DNA of 64,000 bases from CAVVPY01 sp963750295 (GTDB lineage: Bacteria; Actinomycetota; Actinomycetes; Mycobacteriales; Jatrophihabitantaceae). The notes under the pieces were generated by a model. That model had not been told where the DNA came from, did no database searches, and was given only the letters and a program-made list of their open reading frames with translations. The position numbers were made by a program, and so were the translations under genes. How positions within the stretch are numbered: position 1 is the first letter of the stretch; each line of letters starts with the position of its first letter. The stretch lies in NCBI GenBank assembly GCA_963750295.1, contig CAVVPY010000001.1, forward strand, positions 2,790,001 through 2,854,000. Reading direction: 5' to 3'. This document shows, piece after piece, positions 13,815 through 22,237 of the stretch.

Positions 13815-14350
13815 TTCTTGCCAGCCTTTCCAGCCTTACGGCGAACGACCTCACCCTGGTACCGCACGCCCTTGCCCTTGTACGGGTCGGGCTTGCGCAG
13901 CTTGCGGATGTTGGCGGCGACTTCGCCGACCTTCTGCTTGTCGATGCCCTCGACCACGAACCTGGTCGGTGCCTCGACGCGGAACGTGATGCCGTCCGGT
14001 GCCTTCACCGGAACCGAGTGCGAGAACCCGAGCGCGAACTCCAGGTCACTGCCCTTGGCGGTCACGCGATAACCGGTTCCGACGATCTCGAGGGTCTTGG
14101 AGTACCCCGCCGTCACGCCGGTCACCATGTTCGCGATCAGCGTGCGCGACAGGCCGTGCAGCGAGCGCGAGACGCGCTCGTCGTTGGGCCGCTCGACGGC
14201 GATGACGCTGTCGAGTTGCGAGACCGTGATCGGCTCGGCGACGCGGTGGCTCAGGGTGCCCTTGGGCCCCTTGACGGTGACCAACTGGCCGTCGATCGCC
14301 ACGTCCACGCCGGACGGGATTTCGACAGGAAGCTTTCCAATGCGAGACAT
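13811..14350 (-). CDS. rplF: 50S ribosomal protein L6
   Basis: uL6, near the factor-binding site of the large subunit. The 179-residue protein begins MSRIGKLPVEIPSGVDVAID and contains the tandem L6 folds with VKGPKGTLSHRVAEPI and the signature PDPYKGKGVRYQGEVVRRKA. It lies 12 nt after rpsH and overlaps rplR. Confidence 0.98.
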   Translation of the reverse strand: MSRIGKLPVEIPSGVDVAIDGQLVTVKGPKGTLSHRVAEPITVSQLDSVIAVERPNDERVSRSLHGLSRTLIANMVTGVTAGYSKTLEIVGTGYRVTAKGSDLEFALGFSHSVPVKAPDGITFRVEAPTRFVVEGIDKQKVGEVAANIRKLRKPDPYKGKGVRYQGEVVRRKAGKAGKK

Positions 14351-14362
14351 GTCAGTTCACCC

Positions 14363-14770
14363 TCACCAGACGTAGGCGAGAACTTCTCCGCCTACCCCAC
14401 GCTTGGCGGCCTGCCGGTCGGTCAGCAGACCGGACGAGGTCGAGATGATCGCCGTGCCCAGCCCGCCGAGCACGCGCGGCAGTCCGGTCGACTTCGCATA
14501 TACGCGCAGCCCCGGCTTGGACACGCGGCGTACGCCGGCAATGCTGCGCTCGCGGTTCGGGCCGTACTTCAGGTCGACGGTGAGCACGCGGCCCACCTGC
14601 CCCTCCGGGGCGTCCGCGATGTGGAAGCCGGCGATGTAGCCCTCCTGCTTCAGGATTTCAGCGATGTGCCCCTTGAGCTTGGAGTGCGGCATCCTGACCT
14701 CGTCGTGGAACGCCGAGTTCGCGTTGCGCAGACGTGTCAGCATGTCCGCGATCGGATCGGTCATCGTCAT
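14363..14770 (-). CDS. rpsH: 30S ribosomal protein S8
   Basis: uS8, a primary binder of 16S rRNA helix 21 and the known autoregulator of the spc operon in E. coli. The 135-residue protein begins MTMTDPIADMLTRLRNANSA and has ISTSSGLLTDRQAAKRGVGG near the C-terminus. It is preceded by a 176-nt gap containing a large inverted repeat, which is unusual within this operon. A small hairpin CCCGC/GCGGG (14796-14809) lies in its leader. Confidence 0.98.
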   Translation of the reverse strand: MTMTDPIADMLTRLRNANSAFHDEVRMPHSKLKGHIAEILKQEGYIAGFHIADAPEGQVGRVLTVDLKYGPNRERSIAGVRRVSKPGLRVYAKSTGLPRVLGGLGTAIISTSSGLLTDRQAAKRGVGGEVLAYVW

Positions 14771-14866
14771 GTGCGTCTTCTTTCTCGCCCCGGTTCCCGC
14801 GTGAGCGGGCCTGTGAACGATTCGGGTGAAACGTGTTCCTCTGTCTTTGCATATTCAGCTATCCCA

Positions 14867-14939
14867 GTCGGGGCCGATGTGCGGCCCGACCGCGTAAAAA
14901 ACGCTCTTCCCAGCGGACGGGCCGCACATCGGACCCGAC
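14867..14939 (-). terminator. 22-nt-arm inverted repeat between rpsN and rpsH
   Basis: Arms at 14867-14888 and 14918-14939 (right arm CGGGCCGCACATCGGACC plus four bases) pair over 22 positions with one mismatch, enclosing a 29-nt loop that includes TTTTTT on the transcribed strand and a small GCGT/ACGC stem. The structure begins 8 nt after the rpsN stop. It has no U-tract after the stem. It could be a terminator, an RNase III-type processing site, or an inserted palindromic element. Confidence 0.6.
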
Positions 14940-14946
14940 CCCCCAA

Positions 14947-15132
14947 CTACCAGGAAGACTTGGTCACGCCGGGCAGTTCACCCGCGTGCGCCATCTCGCG
15001 CAGGCAGATCCGGCACAGCCCGAACTTGCGGTAGACCGAGTGGGCGCGCCCGCAGCGCTGGCAGCGGGTGTACCCACGGACGGCGAACTTCGGCTTGGCG
15101 GCCGCCTTGTTCCTCAGTGCTGTCTTTGCCAT
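14947..15132 (-). CDS. rpsN: 30S ribosomal protein S14, zinc-binding type
   Basis: uS14 of the short type Z form, 61 residues: MAKTALRNKAAAKPKFAVRG then YTRCQRCGRAHSVYRKFGLC. The zinc ligands Cys24, Cys27, Cys40 and Cys43 are all present. ATG 15132 begins the family sequence. It lies 7 nt after rplE, the standard spc position for the zinc-containing paralogue. Confidence 0.97.
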   Translation of the reverse strand: MAKTALRNKAAAKPKFAVRGYTRCQRCGRAHSVYRKFGLCRICLREMAHAGELPGVTKSSW

Positions 15133-15139
15133 GCCTGGC

Positions 15140-15709
15140 TCAGCCTTCCTGCTTGAACGGGAAGCCGAGCGCGCGGAGCAGCGCACGACCCTCGTCGTCG
15201 GTCTTGGCCGTGGTCACGACCGTGATGTCCATGCCACGCTGCCGGTCGATCGAGTCGGGATCGATCTCGTGGAACATCGACTGCTCGGTCAGCCCGAAGG
15301 TGTAGTTGCCCTTGCCGTCGAACTGACGGTCCGACAGGCCGCGGAAGTCACGGATGCGAGGCAGCGCCAGCGAGAGCAACCGGTCGAGGAACTCCCACAT
15401 CCGGTCACCGCGAAGGGTGACCTTGGCGCCGATCGGCATGCCCTCGCGCAGCTTGAACTGGGCGATCGACTTGCGAGCCTTCTGCACGAGCGGCTTCTGG
15501 CCGGTGATCAGCGTGAGGTCGCGGACGGCGCCGTCCATGAGCTTGCTGTCCTTCGCGGCCTGCCCGACGCCCATGTTCACGACGACCTTGACGAGGCCGG
15601 GCACCTGCATCGGGTTGCTGTAGGAGTACTGCTCCTTCAGCGCCGGGATGATCTGCTCGCGGTACTGCGTCTTCAGCCGCGGCACCGGGATCTCGGTGGC
15701 GGTGCTCAT
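15140..15709 (-). CDS. rplE: 50S ribosomal protein L5
   Basis: uL5, a 5S rRNA-binding protein contacting P-site tRNA. The 189-residue protein has RLKTQYREQIIPALKEQYSY, VNMGVGQAAKDSKLMDGAV, and LREGMPIGAKVTLRGDRMWE, then RDFRGLSDRQFDGKGNYTFG. Its ATG overlaps the rplX stop by one base. Confidence 0.98.
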   Translation of the reverse strand: MSTATEIPVPRLKTQYREQIIPALKEQYSYSNPMQVPGLVKVVVNMGVGQAAKDSKLMDGAVRDLTLITGQKPLVQKARKSIAQFKLREGMPIGAKVTLRGDRMWEFLDRLLSLALPRIRDFRGLSDRQFDGKGNYTFGLTEQSMFHEIDPDSIDRQRGMDITVVTTAKTDDEGRALLRALGFPFKQEG

Positions 15710-16026
15710 CAGAGGTCCTTTCCGGAACGGCGCGACACGCGCACGTTCTTGCCGCTCTCGTCGTCACGCCGATATCCGACGCGCGTCGCCTTGCCTTCGC
15801 TGTCGACCACCATCACGTTGCTCGCGGCGATCGGCGCCTCGAAAGTCTCGATGCCGCCGGCTTTGGCGCCGCGCTGCGTCGCTGTGATCCGGTTGTGCTT
15901 CTTGACCCGGTTGACGCCCTCGACGACGACCTTGTTCGTCAGCGGGTCGGCCGCGATGACCTTGCCCTTGACGCCGCGGTCCTTGCCGGCGATGACGACG
16001 ACCTCGTCGCCCTTCTTGATCTTCAT
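15709..16026 (-). CDS. rplX: 50S ribosomal protein L24
   Basis: uL24, an early assembly initiator near the tunnel exit. The 105-residue protein contains the KOW motif KGDEVVVIAGKDRGVKGKVI at 5-24, followed by VEGVNRVKKHNRITATQRGA. It is 79 nt after rplN and overlaps rplE by one base. Confidence 0.98.
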   Translation of the reverse strand: MKIKKGDEVVVIAGKDRGVKGKVIAADPLTNKVVVEGVNRVKKHNRITATQRGAKAGGIETFEAPIAASNVMVVDSEGKATRVGYRRDDESGKNVRVSRRSGKDL

Positions 16027-16105
16027 CGATTCGCCTCACAACGCGCGTCCGCCGCACCGACGACGCTTCGGGTCTGCTGTGCCTGCCAGATTCGCTCGCT
16101 CATGG

Positions 16106-16474
16106 CTACAGCACCTCGGGTGCGAGCGAGATGATCTTCATGAACCGCTTGTCGCGGAGTTCCCGGCCCACCGGACCGAAGATGCGCGTTCCACGGGGTT
16201 CGCCGTCGGCACGGATCAGCACCGCCGCGTTCTCGTCGAAGCGGATGTAGCTGCCGTCGGGACGGCGACGCTCCTTGATGGTGCGGACGATGACGGCCTT
16301 GACGACGTCACCCTTCTTCACACCGGCACCGGGCAGCGCATCCTTCACCGTCGCAACGATGATGTCGCCGATCCCGGCGTACCGGCGTCCCGAGCCGCCC
16401 ATCACCCGGATGCACAAGATTTCCTTGGCACCGGTGTTGTCGGCGACTCTGAGTCGCGACTCCTGCTGAATCAC
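16106..16474 (-). CDS. rplN: 50S ribosomal protein L14
   Basis: uL14, at the intersubunit face and the docking site of RsfS. The 122-residue protein begins MIQQESRLRVADNTGAKEIL and has the signature IVATVKDALPGAGVKKGDVV and GPVGRELRDKRFMKIISLAP. Length and ends are standard. Confidence 0.98.
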   Translation of the reverse strand: MIQQESRLRVADNTGAKEILCIRVMGGSGRRYAGIGDIIVATVKDALPGAGVKKGDVVKAVIVRTIKERRRPDGSYIRFDENAAVLIRADGEPRGTRIFGPVGRELRDKRFMKIISLAPEVL

Positions 16475-16511
16475 TGGTCTACTCCCGTTGCAACGGTCTT
16501 GGGTGGTGCGG

Positions 16512-16817
16512 TTACTTCGCGCGTTCGAGGATCTCGACCACGCGCCAGCGCTTGGTTGCCGACAGCGGCCGGGTCTCCATGATCAGCACTCGGTCGCCGA
16601 CGCCGACCTGATTGGTCTCGTCGTGCGCCTTGAGCTTGTTCGTGCGCCGGATGACCTTGCCGTAGAGCGGGTGCTTGACCCGGTCTTCGACGGCCACGAC
16701 GACGGTCTTCTCCATCTTGTCGCTCACCACGAGGCCCTCGCGGGTCTTGCGGTGCGACGGACGGACGACGCTCGTAGCGGCGTCCGCGGTCGCTGTGGAA
16801 TCGGTGGACTCGCTCAT
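16512..16817 (-). CDS. rpsQ: 30S ribosomal protein S17
   Basis: uS17, an OB-fold 16S rRNA binder. The 101-residue protein has about 25 extra N-terminal residues (MSESTDSTATADAATSVVRP) before the core RKTREGLVVSDKMEKTVVVA. It continues with EDRVKHPLYGKVIRRTNKLK and VLIMETRPLSATKRWRVVEI. It overlaps the rpmC stop by 4 nt. Confidence 0.97.
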   Translation of the reverse strand: MSESTDSTATADAATSVVRPSHRKTREGLVVSDKMEKTVVVAVEDRVKHPLYGKVIRRTNKLKAHDETNQVGVGDRVLIMETRPLSATKRWRVVEILERAK

Positions 16818-17047
16818 GCGACGTCACCTTCCGCGGTCGGGGCGACCGACAGTCCGAGCTCACGCTCGCGCAGGATCGTGTAGATCCGCGCGATGTCGTG
16901 GCGGACGGTCCGCAGTCGCCGGTTGTTGTCCAGCTGCCCGGTGGCCATCTGGAAGCGCAGGTTGAACAGCTCTTCCTTGGCCTCGCGCAGCCGCGTGTCG
17001 AGCTCGTCGTCGTGCAGCTCGCGCATCTCGTCGGTAAAGGTGCTCAT
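16814..17047 (-). CDS. rpmC: 50S ribosomal protein L29
   Basis: uL29, a two-helix protein at the tunnel exit. The 77-residue protein contains MRELHDDELDTRLREAKEEL and FNLRFQMATGQLDNNRRLRT, with a short actinobacterial tail (SVAPTAEGDVA). It overlaps rplP by one base and rpsQ by four. Confidence 0.98.
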   Translation of the reverse strand: MSTFTDEMRELHDDELDTRLREAKEELFNLRFQMATGQLDNNRRLRTVRHDIARIYTILRERELGLSVAPTAEGDVA

Positions 17048-17463
17048 CAGTCCCCTGCCTCACGCTTGACGATGCGGCACTTCATCGGCAGCTTGTGGAT
17101 CGCCCTGGTCAGCGCCGTGCGGGCGACCGCCTCGTTCGGGTAGGACAGCTCGAACAGCACCCGTCCGGGCTTGACGTTCGCGATCCACCACTCCGGCGAG
17201 CCCTTACCCGAACCCATCCGGGTCTCGGCCGGCTTCTTGGTGATGGGCCGGTCCGGGTAGACGTTGATCCAGACCTTGCCACCACGGCGGATGTGCCGGT
17301 TGATCGCGATACGCGCCGACTCGATCTGCCGGTTCGTCAGGTAGGCCGGCTCCAGTGCCTGGATGCCGTACTCACCGAAGGACACGCGCGTGCCGCCCGA
17401 TGCCATGCCTCGGCGTGTCGGGTGGTGCTGCTTACGGTGCTTGACCCTGCGTGGGATGAGCAT
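17047..17463 (-). CDS. rplP: 50S ribosomal protein L16
   Basis: uL16, needed for A-site tRNA accommodation. The 138-residue protein begins MLIPRRVKHRKQHHPTRRGM and has the signature RMGSGKGSPEWWIANVKPGR and FELSYPNEAVARTALTRAIH. It is 3 nt after rpsC and overlaps rpmC by one base. Confidence 0.98.
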   Translation of the reverse strand: MLIPRRVKHRKQHHPTRRGMASGGTRVSFGEYGIQALEPAYLTNRQIESARIAINRHIRRGGKVWINVYPDRPITKKPAETRMGSGKGSPEWWIANVKPGRVLFELSYPNEAVARTALTRAIHKLPMKCRIVKREAGD

Positions 17464-17466
17464 GAC

Positions 17467-18567
17467 TCAGCTCTCCGTGCTCTGTGCGGTGTCGTCGGAC
17501 GCCGGCGCGGTGTCCGCGTCGGTTGTCGTCTCGGCGGGTGCCGTCTCGGCGGGTCTCGCCTCGGCGGTCGCGGTTTCGGCGCCTGCCTCGGCGACCTCGG
17601 CCGGTGCTGCCACCTCGACCGCCACCTCGGCGGGAGCCTCGGTAGCGATATCGGCGGCGGCCTGCTCGTCCGTGGTCACCGCTGAGGTCTGCACCTCGGC
17701 GGTCGGCGCCTGCTCGGCCACCGGAGCGTCGACGGCTCCCGCGGTTTCGGTGTCAGCCGGCGCCTCGACGCTCGCCGGCGTCTCGATCGGCCCCTCACCG
17801 GACGCGGCGCGGCCGGCGTCGGTGCTCACACCAGTGGTGCCCTGCGAGCCCGAGCGGCGCGGCCGAGCACCGGCCGGACGATCGCGTCGCTGACGCAGCG
17901 CCTCGGCGGCCATCGCGGCCTCACGCTCGGCGCGAGAACCGGTCGGCACCTCGCCCTTGTACAGCCAGACCTTCACGCCGATCCGGCCGAAGGTCGTCTT
18001 GGCCTCGTAGAACCCGTAGTCGATGTTCGCGCGCAGCGTGTGCAGCGGCACGCGACCCTCGCGGTAGAACTCCGAACGCGACATCTCGGCCCCGCCGAGG
18101 CGGCCCGAGCACTGCACCCGGATGCCCTTGACGCCCGGGCTCTTCAGCGCGGACTGCATGCTCTTGCGCATCGCACGCCGGAAGCTCACCCGGTTGGACA
18201 GCTGCTCAGCGACACCCTGCGCGACCAGTTGTGCGTCGCTCTCGGGGTTCTTGACCTCGAGGATGTTGAGCTGGACCTGCTTGCCGGTCAGCTTCTCCAG
18301 CGCGCCGCGGATGCGGTCGGCCTCCGCGCCACGCCGGCCGATGACGATGCCGGGGCGTGCGGTGTGGATGTCGACGCGGACCCGATCACGGGTGCGCTCG
18401 ATCTCGACCTTCGCGATACCCGCGCGCTCCATGCCCTTGCCCATGAGCTTGCGGATGGCGACGTCTTCCTTGACGTACTCGGCGTACTGCTTGTCGGCAA
18501 ACCAGCGACTCTTGAAGTCGGTGCTGATCCCGAGACGGAACCCGTGCGGGTTGACCTTCTGACCCAT
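17467..18567 (-). CDS. rpsC: 30S ribosomal protein S3 with long Ala/Glu tail
   Basis: uS3, at the mRNA entry channel with helicase function. The core (about 1-230) includes MGQKVNPHGFRLGISTDFKS, the KH-domain loop VIGRRGAEADRIRGALEKLT and GRLGGAEMSRSEFYREGRVP. The protein is 366 residues, against about 210-280 in most bacteria. The last ~130 residues are almost only Ala, Glu, Thr, Val and Pro (for example ADIATEAPAEVAVEVAAPAE), a disordered acidic tail. The same feature occurs in bL17 and uL10 in this window. It overlaps the rplV stop by one base. Confidence 0.98.
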   Translation of the reverse strand: MGQKVNPHGFRLGISTDFKSRWFADKQYAEYVKEDVAIRKLMGKGMERAGIAKVEIERTRDRVRVDIHTARPGIVIGRRGAEADRIRGALEKLTGKQVQLNILEVKNPESDAQLVAQGVAEQLSNRVSFRRAMRKSMQSALKSPGVKGIRVQCSGRLGGAEMSRSEFYREGRVPLHTLRANIDYGFYEAKTTFGRIGVKVWLYKGEVPTGSRAEREAAMAAEALRQRRDRPAGARPRRSGSQGTTGVSTDAGRAASGEGPIETPASVEAPADTETAGAVDAPVAEQAPTAEVQTSAVTTDEQAAADIATEAPAEVAVEVAAPAEVAEAGAETATAEARPAETAPAETTTDADTAPASDDTAQSTES

Positions 18568-18974
18568 CAGCGGGTCCGTCCCTTCTTCGTCCGGACCGAG
18601 ACGGCGATGCTCTCGACCTCGATGGTGATGTGGCTGGTGCGTTTGCGGATGCGGTACGCGCGACCCTGGGCACGGGGACGGAAGCGCTTGAGCGTCGGCC
18701 CCTCGTCCACGAACGCGTGGGTGATCACGAGCGTCTCTGGATCGAGCGAGAAGTTGTTCTCGGCGTTCGCGATCGCGCTCTTGAGCACCTTCGCGACCGG
18801 CTCGCTCGCAGCCTGCGGCGCGAACTGGAGCACCGACAGCGCCTCCCGCGCAGGCATGTCACGGATCAGGTCGATCACGCGGCGCGCCTTCATCGGTGTC
18901 ACCCGTACGTAGGTCGCACGCGCGAACGCCGTCCGGATCTCGTCGTCCGGGCTCTGGACAATCGGCTTGGTCAT
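18567..18974 (-). CDS. rplV: 50S ribosomal protein L22
   Basis: uL22, lining the exit tunnel with its beta-hairpin. The 135-residue protein has ATYVRVTPMKARRVIDLIRD, LQFAPQAASEPVAKVLKSAI and the hairpin tip FRPRAQGRAYRIRKRTSHIT. It sits 15 nt after rpsS. Confidence 0.98.
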   Translation of the reverse strand: MTKPIVQSPDDEIRTAFARATYVRVTPMKARRVIDLIRDMPAREALSVLQFAPQAASEPVAKVLKSAIANAENNFSLDPETLVITHAFVDEGPTLKRFRPRAQGRAYRIRKRTSHITIEVESIAVSVRTKKGRTR

Positions 18975-18989
18975 GTCAGCTCACTCCCG

Positions 18990-19271
18990 TCAGCCGCGCC
19001 GCGACCGGCGGTCGTCCCGGATGTGACCCTTGAAGGTCCGCGTCGGGGCGAACTCGCCGAGCTTGTGCCCGACCATGCCCTCGGTGACGAACACCGGGAC
19101 ATGCTTGCGGCCGTCGTGCACGGCGATCGTGTGCCCGAGCATGTCGGGGATGATCGTCGAGCGGCGCGACCAGGTCTTGATCACGTTCTTGGTGCCCTTG
19201 TCGTTCTGCACGTCCACCTTCTTGATCAGGTGGTCGTCGACGAACGGGCCCTTCTTCACGCTGCGTGGCAT
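18990..19271 (-). CDS. rpsS: 30S ribosomal protein S19
   Basis: uS19, in the 30S head next to S13. The 93-residue protein begins MPRSVKKGPFVDDHLIKKVD and has the signature HDGRKHVPVFVTEGMVGHKL, then GEFAPTRTFKGHIRDDRRSR. Standard length; 6 nt after rplB. Confidence 0.98.
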   Translation of the reverse strand: MPRSVKKGPFVDDHLIKKVDVQNDKGTKNVIKTWSRRSTIIPDMLGHTIAVHDGRKHVPVFVTEGMVGHKLGEFAPTRTFKGHIRDDRRSRRG

Positions 19272-19277
19272 CGGGTA

Positions 19278-20111
19278 CTACCTCTTCTTGTTCGTGCGAC
19301 GTCGGCGGACGATCAGCTGGTCACTGGCCTTGTGGCGCCGGGTGCGGCCCTCGGGCTTGCCGTTCGGGTTGACCGGGTGGCGGCCACCGGACGTCTTGCC
19401 CTCACCACCACCATGCGGGTGATCGACCGGGTTCATGGCGACACCGCGGACGGTCGGGCGCTTGCCCTTCCAGCGCATCCGGCCGGCCTTGCCCCAGTTG
19501 ATGTTCGACTGCTCGGCGTTACCCACCTCGCCGACGGTGGCGCGGCAGCGCACGTCGACGTTGCGGATCTCGCCGGACGGCATCCGAAGCTGTGCGAACG
19601 GCCCGTCCTTGGCGACGAGCTGGACGCTCGCGCCGGCCGAGCGGGCGATCTTCGCGCCGCCACCGGGACGGAGCTCGATCGCGTGTACGACCGTGCCGAC
19701 CGGGATGTTGCGCAGCGGCAGCGAGTTGCCCGGCTTGATGTCGGCGCCTGGGCCGTTCTCGATGCGGTCGCCCTGCTTCAGCAGCCGCGGCGCGATGATG
19801 TAGCGCTTCTCGCCGTCGGCGTAGTGCAGCAGCGCGATGCGCGCGGTGCGGTTCGGGTCGTACTCGATGTGCGCGACCTTCGCCGGCACGCCGTCCTTGT
19901 CGTGGCGACGGAAGTCGATCACCCGGTAGGCGCGCTTGTGCCCGCCGCCCTGGTGACGCGTCGTGATCTTGCCGGTGTTGTTGCGGCCGCCCTTGTTGTG
20001 CAGCGGGCGAACGAGCGACTTCTCCGGGTGGTCACGAGTGACCTCGGCGAAGTCGGCCACCGAGGAGCCACGACGGCCCGGGGTGGTCGGCTTGTATTTG
20101 CGGATAGCCAT
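19278..20111 (-). CDS. rplB: 50S ribosomal protein L2
   Basis: uL2, essential for the peptidyl-transferase centre and subunit joining. The 277-residue protein begins MAIRKYKPTTPGRRGSSVAD and has the C-terminal motif GVAMNPVDHPHGGGEGKTSG with the functionally important histidine in HPHGGG. It is 6 nt from rplW. Confidence 0.98.
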   Translation of the reverse strand: MAIRKYKPTTPGRRGSSVADFAEVTRDHPEKSLVRPLHNKGGRNNTGKITTRHQGGGHKRAYRVIDFRRHDKDGVPAKVAHIEYDPNRTARIALLHYADGEKRYIIAPRLLKQGDRIENGPGADIKPGNSLPLRNIPVGTVVHAIELRPGGGAKIARSAGASVQLVAKDGPFAQLRMPSGEIRNVDVRCRATVGEVGNAEQSNINWGKAGRMRWKGKRPTVRGVAMNPVDHPHGGGEGKTSGGRHPVNPNGKPEGRTRRHKASDQLIVRRRRTNKKR

Positions 20112-20117
20112 AGTCGA

Positions 20118-20411
20118 TCAGCCAATCTGTCCGAACACGTCGATCCGATCGCCATCACGCAGCGTCACGATCGCGCGCTTGATGCTCTTGCGGCGGCCGA
20201 AACCACTGCGAGTGCGCTTGCGCTTGCCCTGCCGGTTGAGGGTGTTGACGTCGGTGACCTTGACGTTGAACACCTTCTCGACGGCAATCTTGATCTGCGT
20301 CTTGTTGGCGTCGGGGTGGACCTCGAACGTGTACTTGTTCTCGTCCAGTAGTCCGTAGCTCTTCTCCGAGATGACCGGAGCGAGCAGCACGTCACGCGAG
20401 TCGTCGAACAT
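20118..20411 (-). CDS. rplW: 50S ribosomal protein L23
   Basis: uL23, the docking site for trigger factor and SRP at the tunnel exit. The 97-residue protein has LAPVISEKSYGLLDENKYTF, EVHPDANKTQIKIAVEKVFN and VKVTDVNTLNRQGKRKRTRS. Its start overlaps the rplD stop by one base. Confidence 0.98.
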   Translation of the reverse strand: MFDDSRDVLLAPVISEKSYGLLDENKYTFEVHPDANKTQIKIAVEKVFNVKVTDVNTLNRQGKRKRTRSGFGRRKSIKRAIVTLRDGDRIDVFGQIG

Positions 20412-21151
20412 CAGGCGCCGTCCTTCTCGAGGGTCACTGCTGTGTCGGTGGTGCCGGCCTTGTCGATCGACACGACTTCACCCTCGCTCGCGACACCCTT
20501 GGCCGACTTTCCCTTGGCGGGGCCGGCGAGGAAGGCTTCGAGCGCACCCTCGGTGAACACGACCTCGTCGCTGATGAGCACGTCGTAGGTGTTCAGCTGC
20601 GTCGGTTCGAGCAGGTGCACGCTCGGCAGGTTGCGCAGGCTCTTCCAGGTCAGCTCGTCGGTGCGCTCGAGCACGACCAACACGTTGCGTGCTGTGCTGA
20701 AGGCGGCCAGCGCGACTGCGGCGCCCTTGGTCGAGGGCGCGTCCCCGTCGAGGAACGACGACACCACGAGCACGCGGTCGTGCCGCGCACGGTCCGACAG
20801 CGCGACGCGCAGCGCCGCCGCCTTCATCTTCTTCGGGGTGCGCTGGTCGTAGCTACGCGGCTTCGGGCCGTGCACGGTGCCACCGCCGGCGAACTGCGGC
20901 GCACGGGTGGAGCCCTGGCGGGCGCGACCGGTGCCCTTCTGCCGGTAGGGCTTCCTGCCGCCGCCGCGGACCTCACCGCGGGTCTTGGTCGACGCGCTGC
21001 CCTGGCGGGCTGCGGCCAACTGACCCACGACGACCTGGTGCACGAGCGGGATGTTGAGCTCGACGTCGAACACCTCGGCGGGCAGTTCGACCTTCGCGTC
21101 CTTACCGGCGTTCGTGCCGGCAGGGTGCTGGACGGTCAACGAGAGCGTCAT
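20411..21151 (-). CDS. rplD: 50S ribosomal protein L4
   Basis: uL4, an early 23S rRNA binder that also regulates the S10 operon in E. coli. The 246-residue protein has the tunnel loop region TKTRGEVRGGGRKPYRQKGT, GRARQGSTRAPQFAGGGTVH and the Rossmann-like C-terminal half. An added C-terminal stretch (SEGEVVSIDKAGTTDTAVTL) makes it longer than the ~205-residue norm. It lies 5 nt after rplC. Confidence 0.98.
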   Translation of the reverse strand: MTLSLTVQHPAGTNAGKDAKVELPAEVFDVELNIPLVHQVVVGQLAAARQGSASTKTRGEVRGGGRKPYRQKGTGRARQGSTRAPQFAGGGTVHGPKPRSYDQRTPKKMKAAALRVALSDRARHDRVLVVSSFLDGDAPSTKGAAVALAAFSTARNVLVVLERTDELTWKSLRNLPSVHLLEPTQLNTYDVLISDEVVFTEGALEAFLAGPAKGKSAKGVASEGEVVSIDKAGTTDTAVTLEKDGA

Positions 21152-21156
21152 CGCGA

Positions 21157-21813
21157 TCAGGCCTCCTTCACAGCGCTACGGACGAGCACGAGCCCGCCTT
21201 TCGGGCCGGGGATCGCACCCTTGATCAGCAGCAGGCCGCGCTCGGCGTCGACCTTGTGCACGATCAGGCTCTGCGTCGTCTGCGTCTCGTGGCCCATTCG
21301 ACCGGCCATCCGCAGGCCCTTGAACACCCGACCCGGCGTGGCACAGGCGCCGATCGAGCCGGGCTTGCGGTGGTTGCGGTGCGAGCCGTGCGAGGACGAC
21401 ACGCCGGCGAAGCCGTGCCGCTTCATGACGCCGGCCGTCCCCTTGCCCTTGGTCGTGCCGGTGACGTCCACGTGGGCGCCTTCGGCGAACACGTCGGCAC
21501 CGAGCTCCTGCCCGATCGAGTACTCCGCGACCGAATCGGTGCGCAGCTCGACCAGGTGGCGCCGCGGCGTGACCTCGGCCTTCTTGAAGTGACCGGCGAG
21601 CGGCTTGGTGACCTTGCGCGGGTCGATCTGGCCGTACGCGAGTTGGACGGCGGTGTAGCCGTCCTTGTCCTGGGTGCGGATCTGCGTGACAACGCACGGT
21701 CCGGCCTTCACGACGGTCACCGGAACCATCCGGTTGTTCTCGTCGAAGACCTGGGTCATACCGAGCTTTTCGCCCAGGATGCCCGTGGTGTCCCTACCGT
21801 TAGGTGTAGCCAT
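21157..21813 (-). CDS. rplC: 50S ribosomal protein L3
   Basis: uL3, an assembly initiator near the peptidyl-transferase centre. The 218-residue protein has GILGEKLGMTQVFDENNRMV, the signature GFAGVSSSHGSHRNHRKPGS and GRVFKGLRMAGRMGHETQTT with the conserved Gln of the methylated loop region. It is 11 nt after rpsJ. Confidence 0.98.
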   Translation of the reverse strand: MATPNGRDTTGILGEKLGMTQVFDENNRMVPVTVVKAGPCVVTQIRTQDKDGYTAVQLAYGQIDPRKVTKPLAGHFKKAEVTPRRHLVELRTDSVAEYSIGQELGADVFAEGAHVDVTGTTKGKGTAGVMKRHGFAGVSSSHGSHRNHRKPGSIGACATPGRVFKGLRMAGRMGHETQTTQSLIVHKVDAERGLLLIKGAIPGPKGGLVLVRSAVKEA

Positions 21814-21824
21814 CGTCCTTCGCC

Positions 21825-22130
21825 CTACTGGATGTTCACGTCGACCGATGCCGGGAGGTCGATGCGCATGAGCGCGTCGACCGTCTTCGGCGTCGGGTCG
21901 AGGATGTCGATGAGCCGCTTGTGGGTGCGCATCTCGAAGTGCTCGCGGCTGTCCTTGTATTTGTGCGGCGACCGGATGACGCAGTAGATGTTCTTCTCCG
22001 TCGGCAGCGGCACCGGGCCAACCACACGAGCGCCGGTGCGCGTCACCGTCTCGACGATTTTGCGCGCGCTGGCATCGATGGCCTCGTGGTCATAGGCCTT
22101 GAGCCTGATGCGGATCTTCTGTCCCGCCAT
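21825..22130 (-). CDS. rpsJ: 30S ribosomal protein S10 (NusE)
   Basis: uS10, in the 30S head and also the NusE partner of NusB and NusG in transcription. The 101-residue protein begins MAGQKIRIRLKAYDHEAIDA and has GPVPLPTEKNIYCVIRSPHK and SREHFEMRTHKRLIDILDPT. It is the first gene of the S10 operon. The start has AGGTGAG 9 nt upstream. No convincing promoter is seen in the 107 nt between the tuf terminator and this gene. Confidence 0.98.
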   Translation of the reverse strand: MAGQKIRIRLKAYDHEAIDASARKIVETVTRTGARVVGPVPLPTEKNIYCVIRSPHKYKDSREHFEMRTHKRLIDILDPTPKTVDALMRIDLPASVDVNIQ

Positions 22131-22237
22131 GGTGGCTGACTCACCTTCACTGTTCTGGGCCGGTGCTAGGTGCGGGCTCGCCCGCTGTCGGCGGAGAGCG
22201 TTGCTTTGCGGTGGTTCTCGGTTCGGTGCTCGCAGCT

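Noticed and set aside
15068..16582. 504-codon plus-strand open frame over rplE, rplX and rplN
   Set aside because: Crosses three certain ribosomal genes on the opposite strand and shows no coherent domain.
22131..22237. Promoter of the S10 operon
   Set aside because: No TTG-type -35 with a TAnnnT at 16-18 nt was found between the tuf hairpin and rpsJ.
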